Shown here: positions 23,243 through 35,500 of the stretch, piece by piece
Position numbering within the stretch: the first letter of the stretch is position 1
How the letters are laid out: each line of letters starts with the position of its first letter
Assembly (NCBI GenBank): GCA_037074765.1
Contig: JBAMDO010000070.1
Span: forward strand, 1 to 64,000
DNA length: 64,000 nt
DNA from: Mansonella perstans
Lineage: Eukaryota > Nematoda > Chromadorea > Rhabditida > Onchocercidae
Reading direction: 5' to 3'
Notes under the pieces: generated by a model
Told to the model about the DNA's origin: nothing
The model's input: the letters and a program-made list of their open reading frames with translations, nothing else
The model's database searches: none
Translations under genes and position numbers: made by a program

Positions 23243-24750
23243 GTGATCCTGTTAGAGGAAAAGTTTACATTTGATAGGTTAAATTGATACTGGTGGTGCA
23301 ATGATAGCGAAATTCATTCTAACCTTACTTCTCACCCCGCACTCTTTTACTTCTATGACTTACCATTGCACTTCCCCGCTTCACTTTTAATTAATTTATA
23401 ATAGAACCTTTTTTGATACGTATTAATTTATTATAGCAGTTGACAATTAATACTTATTAATAGAAATGATAAAGAAGATAAGAGATAGTGGTTGGCAATA
23501 TTAATTTCTTTTTATTTTATTGAAATAAATAAAAAATTTTGGCAAAAAATTCAAAGTTCCAAAATTAATTTCTTTTTCTCACTTTTAAAAAAATATTCCG
23601 CAAGACAATTCAACTGAACGGTTAATTATTCAGGAAAATGTTATTAATTAAACATCATTTTAATTAATTCTAATAAAATTTTCTTTCATTTTTTCCCCAA
23701 AGGATTTATTAATGAGAGAAAAGAGAGAGAGAGAGAGAGAGAGAGAAAGAGGGAGAGAGGGACGAAAGAGAGGGCAATACATAACTTTGCTAATGTTGTG
23801 TTTGTGTGTATGCATGTGAGAGGAGTTACAGAGATGACAGAGGGTTTTGTTGTTTTGGTGGAATTGTCGCAGAAGAAAGAAAAAGTATGTGAATGTGAGA
23901 GGGAGAGAGAGAGAGAGAGAGAGAAATTCGTTGTAAAAATTCCCGTTATGTAAGGAAGGGTTTTTGCAAAGAAATAGGGATGAAATAGCTATGAAATGTT
24001 TATGAATTGAATTTAACACTGTTGGTTGTAATATAAAAGTATCAGTTTGCTTCTTTTTCCCTTAAAAGCCTAAACTTTTTTTAAAACTTTTGGCTTAAAT
24101 TGGCAGTTTTTAGACTAATAGGCTTATTTCATTAATTGGCCAAGAATATTTCAGTTCAATTCATTTTGTATAATTTCATTTTCACAAATATACCATTTTA
24201 AATTCATAGCTGTCTTTTTCAAATGTCATCTAAACATTTTTTTTGTAAGAAGGAATGTTTACGTCACTGTTAAATTTTCTTGTTTTTTTTTTTTTTTAAA
24301 TTGAAAAAAGAATAAAAAATAAATGGAATATATAGAAGAAAAGAGGGAAGAGAAAGAGTGAGGGGTAGAGAGGAAGAGGGAGGAGTATATGTATTAAGGA
24401 AATAAGTAATTTCTTCTTGGGAAATGGGAAAGTTCTCCATTGATAAGTGTAAAAGAAATTTTAAAGCATCTATTAGAGATTTTATTGGAAATTGTTGAAT
24501 CTTTAACTGATAAGTGATATCGGTAAAAGGCGGGGAAGGCGGGAGATAAACCGCGGTAAATTAGAATAGAGGGTAAGAAGAAGGAAAAGGGAGAAGAAGG
24601 AGAAAGGAGGAAATGATTGTTGTTGAAGTGGAATGAAGGAACATTTTTTTTCATGAACTCTTCGTATCTGAGCGGAAGTCATCGTTCATGTCATCATATC
24701 ATTTCTCGATGGATGACATGTGATTGAAATTGTGATAATTCAGGCGTCGG
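23243..24750. other. Gene-free stretch with purine microsatellites
   Basis: (GA)n tracts at about 23713-23773 and 23896-23926, and broad purine-rich stretches near 24335-24385 and 24540-24615. The rest is AT-rich DNA without recognisable exons. Confidence 0.65.
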
Positions 24751-24998
24751 AAGTAATCCATAATAAAGCATGACGCGTTTATCCTGGCCTAGTTAGGCTT
24801 TATTCTGTTCTAACTAGGCTCGTCTTAAACAATTTGTTTATCTTGTCGAGATTAGGTCGATCCGGTAAGGTCAGGGAAGTAATCCATAATAAATCATGAC
24901 GTTTATCCTGGTCTAATTAGGGTCGTCTTAAACAAATTATTTATCTTTTTGGGATTAGATTGACCCGATAAGAGTCAATCTAAGGTCAGTGATAACAA
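24751..24998. repeat. 126-bp tandem duplication
   Basis: Two diverged head-to-tail copies, 24751-24876 and 24877 to about 24998. Both start AAGTAATCCATAATAAA, then share TCATGACG-like, TTTATCCTGG, CGTCTTAAACAA and a GATTAG/GACC segment, and end in AAGGTCAG. Their relatively high GC against the surroundings suggests a copy of a dispersed element, but I cannot name a family. Confidence 0.8.
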
Positions 24999-26421
24999 AA
25001 ATGATAAATGTAAAAATATAATTAAAGCTTTAATTGGTTAGTATACAACAACATTAAAATTTTATGAATAAATAGAGGGAAGAAGGAAGAAGTACTACCG
25101 AGAAATTATATGGCAGGAAGTGTAGTTTGGCTAGGTTTCAATGTTGATGGAATAGGTTACAAAAAGAAGAGAAAATTTTGATAGGAGAGAAAGAGAGAGA
25201 AGGACCTCGTACAATAACAGAGGAACTCGTACAATAACGGGGAGGCTTTGTAATTGTAACATCCATTTGTGTTTTCCTTTTTTTCTCAAAAGAGAGGCCT
25301 ATAATCGTTTCATACACTTGTGGCCTTTTTTCGTAAGATTGCTTGCAATTGCATTATCTATTTTTGACTTCTATCATTCCTCTGCTTCTTTTCTGAGAAG
25401 GCTTTAATGAATTTCATGAAATTGTTTCCATAACTTTTACTACTACTATTGTTACCTCTTCTTCTCTTCTTTTTATAAGCTATCTTTCTTCCGTATATTT
25501 CAGGCCTTATTCTCAGTATTCTAACTCATTTCATTGCTTCTCACATTGCATCTATCTGCTATTGGTCATATATATTTGATCGATGGTCCTTCGATGTTGC
25601 TGGACATTCTAAAGATGACCAAATCGATATGGTGGGTGTTCAGATGGACTAATAAATGATGGATAGAAATTGTTTTTAGCCTAAAACATTGACTTCTTGC
25701 AATAGTTTACAATGATGAATCTTTTCCTTCATTTTTCTCTTGTTTTTTTTTAAATGAATTATACATTTACTGTGTATTTACAAATGGTAAATTGTAATTT
25801 TTAGTATTACTTATTATTGCTATGAATAAATAATTAATATATGAGACGATTTTCTCAAGTAAAATTCATTTAGGTTATTGGTACGTGAAAATATCTTAGA
25901 TGATCTATTTTATCCTTAAAGATTATCTCATTTTAATTATTGTAAATTAAAAGGAAGCGGAAAATTTCAATTAAATTACATCATACATGCAAAGCTAGAT
26001 ACGAATGAACTTTCTTCTTGCAAAGCTAACTTACTCATTACTTTTTATTAATGGAATATTCTACAATTATTATTGTTTATTTCATGATTATTTAGATTTT
26101 GCAAATTAGTGAGATTACTATTGATATCGGTGTTGATGACATTACCAGCCATCATTTACTGACAACAGTATCAGTATCAGTGATTAATGTAGTGGTTGAA
26201 GCTTATCGCAGCAGTTATATTTGCAGAATCAAGCAGACTTTTTAAAAGTATCACTTTAAACAGTAATTGTACTTTTTGATTTGAGTAACAGATACTTTTA
26301 GCTTATCAGTTGTTGTGGATCAGGCTGCAATTTTTTGCATCATCAAATCCTTACAAGAATCTTTACAGCTGTGGTTAATGTAAATTGTTTCGCAGTCTGA
26401 TTTGAAAATTTTTTTATTTCA
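24999..26421. other. Upstream region of the receptor phosphatase gene
   Basis: AT-rich, with a small direct duplication of CTCGTACAATAAC near 25206 and 25226. It ends at a TTTATTTCAG acceptor (26422) that begins the 5'UTR exon carrying the ATG of the phosphatase. No other exon was recognised. Confidence 0.5.
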
Positions 26422-26573
26422 GATAAATCCTGCGATATTTGGAGGAAGCGGCGGTTGTTTTGACAGGCAATGTTTGCTTCGATAAAAAGGAATAATGATC
26501 ATCATCATCGGTTAGTACGAGAGATCCGCTCGGTGATCCCTCATTATACTACGACAAATAGCCGTTCCCAATA

Positions 26574-29500
26574 ATGATGCGTTGGAAGCCAACAACGGCT
26601 TCTGGAAGAACAGCACAATGGCTTTGGTGGTCCACTCTGATATTCCTACTTCTCAGGGCTACAAAAGTATAATTTACGTTTTACCTTTCCTTCCGTTGAA
26701 TTTTTGTTTCAAGAAAAAAATGGAATAAAGGAATAACGTGGATGGTAAATACCAACGGTTGGAGATTTACGTGAAGATAAGATCAAAAAAAAAAAATAGG
26801 AATTTTTGCAGCAATTTGATTTGCGAACAACGGTAAACAGCGATAAGAATGATAGTATGGATGAAAGCATGTGGTATTCGGAAAATGTTAGTATAATACG
26901 TCTTAAGCTGCAGCCTAAAGCAGCTAGCGAATTGAGTGAGATTTTATTCTTTCTTATATTTGATTTTATAAAAAATTAGACAATCTAATTTTTTATATTT
27001 CGTGTTTTCTCTAAGAAAACTTAATGGAAATGTATTAGCTTTGTTAGAAGAAATATTTTAGAGATATCAAAATGTGAAGATTTAATCAATAATTTACTAG
27101 CTTTTTTAGAAGAAATATTTCAAAGATACCAGAATGTGAAGATTCAATCAATGATTTATTAGCTTTGTTAGAAGAAATATTTCAGAGATACCAGAATGTG
27201 AAGATTCAATTAATGATTGCGCATACGGTGGTAAATGCGTTGCTGATTCAGCTGGTTACAAATCTTGTCTTTGTCCAGCAAGTTGTCCGGCTTGTGAGTT
27301 TTTTCATAATTTCTATGAAGCGTTATAATTTGGGGAAGTAATAGGGCTCTCCTTGCCATCGGCTGCTTAAATCTGCCTAATCTAATTGCTAGCAAAGATT
27401 TTGTTGATCCAAATATTGAACCGACTAGCAACATGTAGTGTAACTGAAATTTCTTCGACTGAAATTTCTTCATCTTATTCTAATATTCTCCTTTGAAGAG
27501 TTATTAGTAACCATTGATGTTCCTAGATGTGTATTCTGAATTTCTTGCCTAAAGATTGATTTAGCTTACCATTGTATTGCAGCGATTCCGGTGTCATGCC
27601 GTGCCGGCAGGCACGATGACTACTGCATGTCAATGAGTGATGACTACAGAAATAAGTATCTACTGCCGGAACCTGCTTGTCATATGGTTTGGTGTATTTT
27701 TTATATTATCCATCACTCGAGAATTACCGTTATTTCGAACATTTTACTTTTAATTTGTGCTATATATGCGATATTGACATGATCCTCTGGTCGGAAGATA
27801 TCTTTTTGAATGTGTGTACGGCCAGAAATGTGTTTCGTTTGTTATTATGATAAACCTAGATTTTTAATATTTAGTTATGAGTCGTTTATTACAGTGGAGA
27901 GACTGATCTTATATTGCTTTCTTTAGTGCTCCTTTACAGGGGATTTGCGTTTGTCCTCCAATGTTTGATCCGTGGAGACTAGAAGGAGCTATTGAATTAC
28001 TTCCCTTCAAATGCGATCGAAGTGCGTTTTTCTTTCTTTAAGAATTGGTGAATTTAAATTGTTTTGAAATATGCTTTCGTGAAATAGTGGAATTAGTAAA
28101 AATAATATAATATTAGAACAATGGCGAATTAATTCGAGTGCTCTTGAATTCATATCATTAAGAAGATAGCTTGTACATCTCCCACATTTTCTGGAACATC
28201 TCGTTTTTTGTAAAAATTTCTTGAAATCATATTTGATAACTGATCAAAAATTTTGTAAACAAAAGTGATTGCAGGAGAACTAATGATACAGGGACGGGCG
28301 CTACCATCGGATTCTGTCTATCAGGGTACAGATGCCAGTTTATTTTGTTGCATTAATATGGATCCGAGAGCATTTATTGATGACGATGGGGTTTGAATTC
28401 TCAATCTTTTTCTGTCGTTAGATTTAATGATGTGGAAAAATCTGATGCCAAGTAGTTTTGTTTGAGTATATGGGGAATATTATTTAAAATGCAAATAATA
28501 GTAGCGTAATTATCTGGGATTTCCTAGATTATCTTACGTTGATGACGATCTCGTTGAACCACTTCTGTAAATTAGTCAAAAAGATATTATGAGAAGATGG
28601 ATAATGCTGCCTCTCATAAAATTCATATAAAAATGTGATTTTCGAAAACTTGTGGATTATTTGTTAATTTTGCTATCTTTGATTTGGTTGTCAGCAAATG
28701 CAAGAGAAGAATTGAATTTTTTAGGTAGACTTTATACAGAATTCATCAATTATACGTGAGCCAACCAATACACCTTACGACGAAGTGTTCACCGATGGCA
28801 TCGAACCACCACGTTGCTGGTCACTGGAAATTAAGAATGCACAATACAGTGATAGTGGAACATATCTTTGTCACGTGAAAACAACCGGTAAACATGAAAT
28901 TAACGCCAATCATACGATTAATTTCTTTGTAAAAGGTATTTCAACATTCATTTATTCTTTGATTTTATGACTATCTTTGGTGAAATATTTGAGTTCATGT
29001 TGGAATTAAACCATTTTTTATGAAAGTGAGATTTGTTTTATCGACATGTCTAGTCATTTCCATTAAAATACATGCTCAAACATAGCTTTAATACAGCACT
29101 ACAATATAATTGGTAATGGGAAATATATTTGTATATAATTTTCCTCTTTTTTCTTCTGACTTCGATATCAATTATTCTTTCAAAACAGTCCTGAAATTTT
29201 TTCTAGATTTTAAGTGCAAAACTAGTAAGTATTATAAGGAAGCTAGGAAAGATTGAATGAAACAGGAACTTAGGGAAGATCATGGATTGAAATTTTTGTT
29301 GAGAATATTTGTATTTAGCTGTATAAAAAAATAAAAATATTGATTGTCTTGAAGACAAATCCTCCTTTCGATAGGGATTGTTGAAATCATCAACTTTTTG
29401 TAACACAAATGCTACAGTTCCTTGAATCAAGTGTATTTTAGTTATAGAGATATCATTAAACTAAAGCTAAAAGGACAATCAAAATGTCCTATGTCTTAAG

Positions 29501-32500
29501 GATTATATTATTTATCATTATTATTTATCTTATGTTATATTATTTGTCATATAGCTTTGGGGAAGAATGGATTTAGCTGTTTTTTAAACGAGAAAAGCGT
29601 AATAGCAAGTCGATTGAGTTCTTTTTTTTCGGTCATTCAAGTTTTGAAAAATGTTTGCCTGTCTCATGTCAGAACTCTAGAAAAAAGTATTTGCATTGGT
29701 GATGTTTCAAAGAATTTTTTGAATTTCGAAAATAGTTCGGAGGAAATCATCTGCTAAATCTCCTAGATCAAAGTAGTCTTTCTACTGGCGAATATTCATC
29801 CTCCGAACTGAAATTCCTCGATCTGCGTGCTGAACGACGAAATACCAAGAAAATTGAGGAGAAAAGTGAGTCAGTAGGAAGCATGTAATATCACTTTACC
29901 ATCTGCTCATATACTTTCCTAATGCATGCGTGTTGGTTTGTGAATCTTGGTTTACTTCAAATTCCTTAAAATTTTTCTTCTGTGACAACCTTTATATTCG
30001 GGTCTTTTTGATGAAAGCATGTCGTTTATTTTGCACTCGATACTTTCCAACTCCATTTAAGTAATGCACAGAGATAATTTAATAAAAAAAAGCAATTAAA
30101 CCAAGTATTAGTGGAAGAAATATGAAATTTAGTGGTATAAGGTGAAATTTTCGACTTTTCGACTTGTTTCTGAATCTCAGCAAAATGTGGAATGTACGAT
30201 ATGATTGATCCGTATTATTTTTGAATTTCGTTGAAATCTTTCTATAGCCATGCAAGTTCAAGGATGATGAGTAAATTATTTGAACTGTTATGGGAAGGTA
30301 ATGGAATTGTTGGTCCACATTTTTTGAAATATATATTTCATTTAACAAATTAAGTTTAGAAAAAGTTCGTAAGTCATTTGTCTGATAGCTTTATTCATCG
30401 AAATCCATCACTACAAGACTCTTACATTAAATTTTATATTCGTAATGCAGTATAAAATATGTGTAATAGTAATATTCTACTGTTTCAACAATTGTTGCGG
30501 TTCATGATTAGAATGATTCAGGAATTATTCAGGATATTGTTTCTAGCAAAGTTTTTGGATACATTTTATGCCTTTTAGTACGTGCATGTCGTTATTTGCA
30601 TGAAGTTTGTTACGTTGCATGTACGCAAGCTCATCGTTAATTGCAATTATTGGTTAGCTAAATTTATCGTTTACTCTTTTCTAGCACCACGAATTATCCA
30701 GAATGTGACAGTGAAAACGAACGCAACTCATGCGGAAATTCGGTGGGATGCTCAAGATGATGGGCCAATGTCGAAAATTGATTTCAAGTAGACCTTTTCT
30801 TTTTTTATCAACTACTGTGAATCTTTCACCGAATTCGATATAAGCATATACTTTATCTCGGGTTGGAGAGTGGCGTCAAAGTAATATATCGAAGTTTAGC
30901 AAGATGTTACTTTTGGATCAAATGAAATCAAAATTAGCTCATGTTTTCAATAACCAGTTGGACTTATAGAAGCTATTGAACGGCTAAAGTTGAAAGCTTG
31001 CATTTTTTATCGGTGTTGCAGGTTAATGCGCCGAACAGATGGAGTGGAGGTATGGTCGGATACCAACGCAAAATCTGGTGTGGTCATTGGGGAACTGTTA
31101 CCAGCAACACCATATACATTATTTATATCAGTTTTCGATGGTCAAAATGAACCATTCAAAATAACCGAACATTTCACAACATCTGAAAGCGGTAATTTTT
31201 TTACAGTGTCGTAGTTCTGTAACAACTTAAGAAATGAGTACCTCCTTATACACTAATGCTTACGTATGAGGCTGCATGAACTGCGAAACTTGATAGATTT
31301 TAAAAAAATTGGATTTGGTTGGGAAATCCTCTGCCCGAGTAACAATCATATATACCAGTTTCAAAAACTACATTTATCGTTGGAGTTTGGAGAAAACAAA
31401 GAATTTATGGCTGTAATTATTGCAGTGTTTTCTGTTTAACTGTTAATTTTTTTACTTAAAATTCACAAGGAAAAACGGTAGAAAAAAAAGGTTCGATCCA
31501 TCATCATCAAGTTGTATCGGTTTGATCTGCTTTGGAGATCAAATTTGCACAATATTATTTTTTCGTTGTATTTTAGCTCCGGAACCACCAACACTGGGTG
31601 AAATACGTGTTCTCAATCTTCAGGGTGGTTTGTATTGTGAAGTTGAATGGATGCCACCGAAAACACCGAATGGACGTATCATTAAATACTACGTATGTTT
31701 CAAATCAAATATTACGTTAATTTCCCTGTATAAGTAATTTTTCGTTTGGAAATAATATTTTAAACAGTGAAAACTTTTTATCGAAAAAATCAAAATTTAA
31801 TAGATAACGGTACGAGGGCAAATACGACATGTTTCTCCTGGTGGGTTTTTGTCAAATGATGATTTCCCAGCAGAAGAGAAGAATCAGTGCGCTAATTACA
31901 ATAATAATGATAGTAGCTACACGAGTGCGGATGCTATCGCTGACTTCTATTCATGTCGTTTTGGGCCATTAAAGGTATTCCATCATTTATTTATACTGAA
32001 AATGAAATTTCCATCAGTGAATTATTTTGAAAAATTTATTTTATGCATAAAAAAATTTTTTTTTTGCTTAATATATTTTAAAAAAGCTACACATTGTGTT
32101 TTAAAGGTGTTGATCTGCTTTTGATTACAGAGCTTTTGGTAGAATTACTAAATATTGTTCAGGATTCTGAAGATATTTGTAGAATTGCTAATTTTCAAGT
32201 GGGATTAATAAGCTTATTTTACTATCTCTAACGTTCTGAAAAGATCTTCCTAAAATTACAGCCAAATCGGAATTATACGGCATTAGTGTGGACTGAGAAT
32301 GGCGCTGGTCGAAGTGAAAATGCAACATTTTCCGAACAGTGTATAACGGACTTTGCGCAACCGGATGCCGTCGATGCTCCAGCTTCGATGTCACAAAATG
32401 GAACAGTATTCGGTTTGACGTTCAACAGCGAACCAGATGAAGTGAATGGTCCTGTGGCGTAAGTGATTTTTAGTTCTTAAGTGATGATGAAACTCAAAGA

Positions 32501-35500
32501 TCTCAATTCGTTACTCCAATTTCGAAAAAGTAAGCGAACAGTTATGGTTTATGGTAAATTTCTATGCGCATTTTTTTTAATCTTACGTCAATTTTTGTTT
32601 GTACAAGAAAGATGAAAAAGATTCGTTTGCGCGAAAAGTGTTAATGACTTCGAAGTCACTTACGCTAGAAACAGTCCTAGCAAAATACATTTTAACAGTC
32701 CGAGCAATTTTCCCATTTTTGTTTTACAGATGTTACTACGTTGCAATTGTTCCACTTGCACCAGACGTTGTTATTGAGAGTTTGCCAGCACCCGATTCAC
32801 TTATTGTTGACACATTCCTTAAAACGATGAGCAATAATTTACAGAATGAGCAGCTTAAACAAGTAATTTATCTATTTTTTTTCTCCCCACTTTATTACAG
32901 CACTGTACAACAGTACTACTACTGACATATATTGGTTATTTTTTTATTTGGTTTTTACTAAATTTTTTTAAACCGCTGTAATACATAGTCACTAAGACAA
33001 GAACAGTTGGAATTCTCCTGGAGAAGATTGCAATATTATAAATCATGCTACCTTATTCATTAATTAGTTTTAATATGGTCTGATCCTTCAATTTCTTCTC
33101 CAAAGAGATTTGTAATAAATTCGGAAATATATCTTGCCATCTTTCTGTTGAGCGGTGCATGAAAAAAATATGAAATGCTTGTGGAATTTTTCAGGATACG
33201 AAACAGAAACGTTACTTTGCATATATCGCGGAAAGTTATATGCAGTATCCGAAGAAAACACTTATTGGTGATGGTAATACTGCAGCTGGTGTAGAACCGT
33301 GCAATGTTTTGTATGTCATATAATAGATGTTGAGATTACGTTGTTTTTTATTTGTATACGATGTTTTCTCTATAACCAATTGCAGGTACTTGAGTCGTCA
33401 TCGACCCGAGGATCCAGCGTTGAAGCCTGGTTTAAAGTATACTGGTTTCTTGATTGCACGTGTTGATCGTGATCATGCTGCGCGTAGTGAATCATTCCGA
33501 CATAATGATCCTTTCTTCGGAAAGAGGAAGCGGTAAATTTAACTGCTTCGTTCCAATATCTCTTACTTTATACTCCCGTTTTAATTCTTTATTTATTTTT
33601 GCATGACATATAAATTTAGTATATCCATCTAACATTGTCTTTATTTCTAATAAAGGTCAATTTTTTAGAAGGCGATCACACCAGAACATAGAGAAGCAAT
33701 TTTTGGATCGTAACCGTTGGTTTAGTTATCGTGAGAATTCGGAACTGCCACGTCATTTTCGGTCTTCACGGCAATTAATTGTTAGTGGTCCAGCATATGG
33801 CTTCAGTGGATATTTTAAACCCGTAATCTTAGAAGCTTTTGATGGTATGTTTTGGATTTTATAGGTTTACTGGTTAACTTTTAGCTTTCGCTGCTGATTC
33901 TGGTTACGGAATTCAGCAGTTTTTTTAAATCATATGTAACTTCGATTATTGCCGAAACGTTGATATTAGTTATTCCAAAAAAAATTTTTTTTGCAAAGAC
34001 TTGGTTGATTAAGCGAGATTCGGTTGTTTGAAGGAAGTGGTTTTTTTTCAAATTATATTCAGCAGTAAATAAAATAATTATTGCAGAGCAGTGGGCCCAG
34101 TCATGGATGACAGTACTGTTTAGTGTACTTTCTTTGATTTTGTTCGTCGTTCTAGTTACCTCATTTGTTACCTATATTTTGCACAGGTATCTTCTCTAGC
34201 TCGAGCTATTTTATACAAATTTATGTTATTAGGATTCTTTTATACAGTCCTTTATTAGGTATATCTAATGATTTGGTAGAAATTTGTCCAAGAAATTTGT
34301 CTATGTTTTTTATTTTATCGTACTTTAAGGCGTGGAATGATAAAGCAACTATGTCCAGTGAGTAAGGATCGTATACTTCTAAAGCCCCATTTTCATGCAA
34401 CACCAGTTGATGATCTACCCGAAGAATATACCATCCGACGTCGTGATAGCAATTACTTATGCATTTCCGAGTTTGATGTACTTGTGATTCCTCTTGTCAT
34501 TTGTTCAAAACTCTAGCTTTTCGTTCTAAGCCTTTCATACAGAAGTATCGGAGGTATCCAGAGTTAGATGTATATTTGCTTAATCTGGTATCAGTTTTCC
34601 TTGTCCATTCTGCAAAATAATAGCAGTCAATTACTCTTTCTTTCCTCCTTTTTTCTTTTTCCATTCTACTCTTCCATCACTTTGTGTCGTAATACTTAAC
34701 ATACATACTTGTTTTATAGGCACTGCCAAATTATCGTTCGATGGAGTCGAGTGCTTCGGAGCGCCTAGAAAATGCCCATAAAAATCGTTACAATGATATA
34801 AAGGCATTTGATGCTACACGTGTCAAGTTATCAGTTATCGGAAATGATCCATCTACCGATTATATTAATGCTAATTTTGTTAAGGTCATCATGTTATGCA
34901 AATAATTATTCTTTTATACATATTTTTCTTACTATACTTTTACGTAATTAATTTTATTCCGAGTTTAATTTTGCACTTTTTTTTTTAACCGATAGCTAGC
35001 TATCGTTTTCATTATAACTTGACCTTCTTCGGCTATACTAGCTAGCTCTGAAGTAAATTCGAAATATTGTGTTCAGTGCTGCATCATCAAGCTGTTATAT
35101 CGATAACTGTTTAATGAATGACAGTAAGATTTGTAATATTCACAAACATTTTTTTTTGTTCGCTTTATGCTGATGATTACTGAGTAAATATGTGAGAAAA
35201 AAGTAATGTGTTATAGATATAATCTATCATTATCAACTTAAAACCATAGAACAAAATATTGAAGCATACTTCCTCTTATTTAGAAATGACATATTGCTCT
35301 TTACATGTAAACCAGTTTGCTGAGCCTTCATTTTTTTTCAGGGATACAAGGGTCGCAAATTATTCATTGCATCGCAGGGTCCATTAGATGCTAGTACGGA
35401 TGACTTTTGGCGTATGATTTGGGAGCACAAAGTGCGGGTTATTGTCATGGTTGCCAATCTGTATGAGAGAAACCGGGTTTGTAGTTCCATTCTTCTGAAA

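Noticed and set aside
22494..23301. Several Cys/Val- and Thr/His-rich frames on both strands
   Set aside because: They are translations of (TG)n, (CA)n and TATG microsatellites.
27687..27782. Continuation of clr-1 exon 4 into a hydrophobic tail
   Set aside because: This frame reads the intron; using the donor at 27655 restores the follistatin-type Cys pattern with the next exon.
31488..31502. GGTTCGATCC resembling a tRNA B box
   Set aside because: No A box at the right distance and no cloverleaf can be drawn; it lies in a clr-1 intron.
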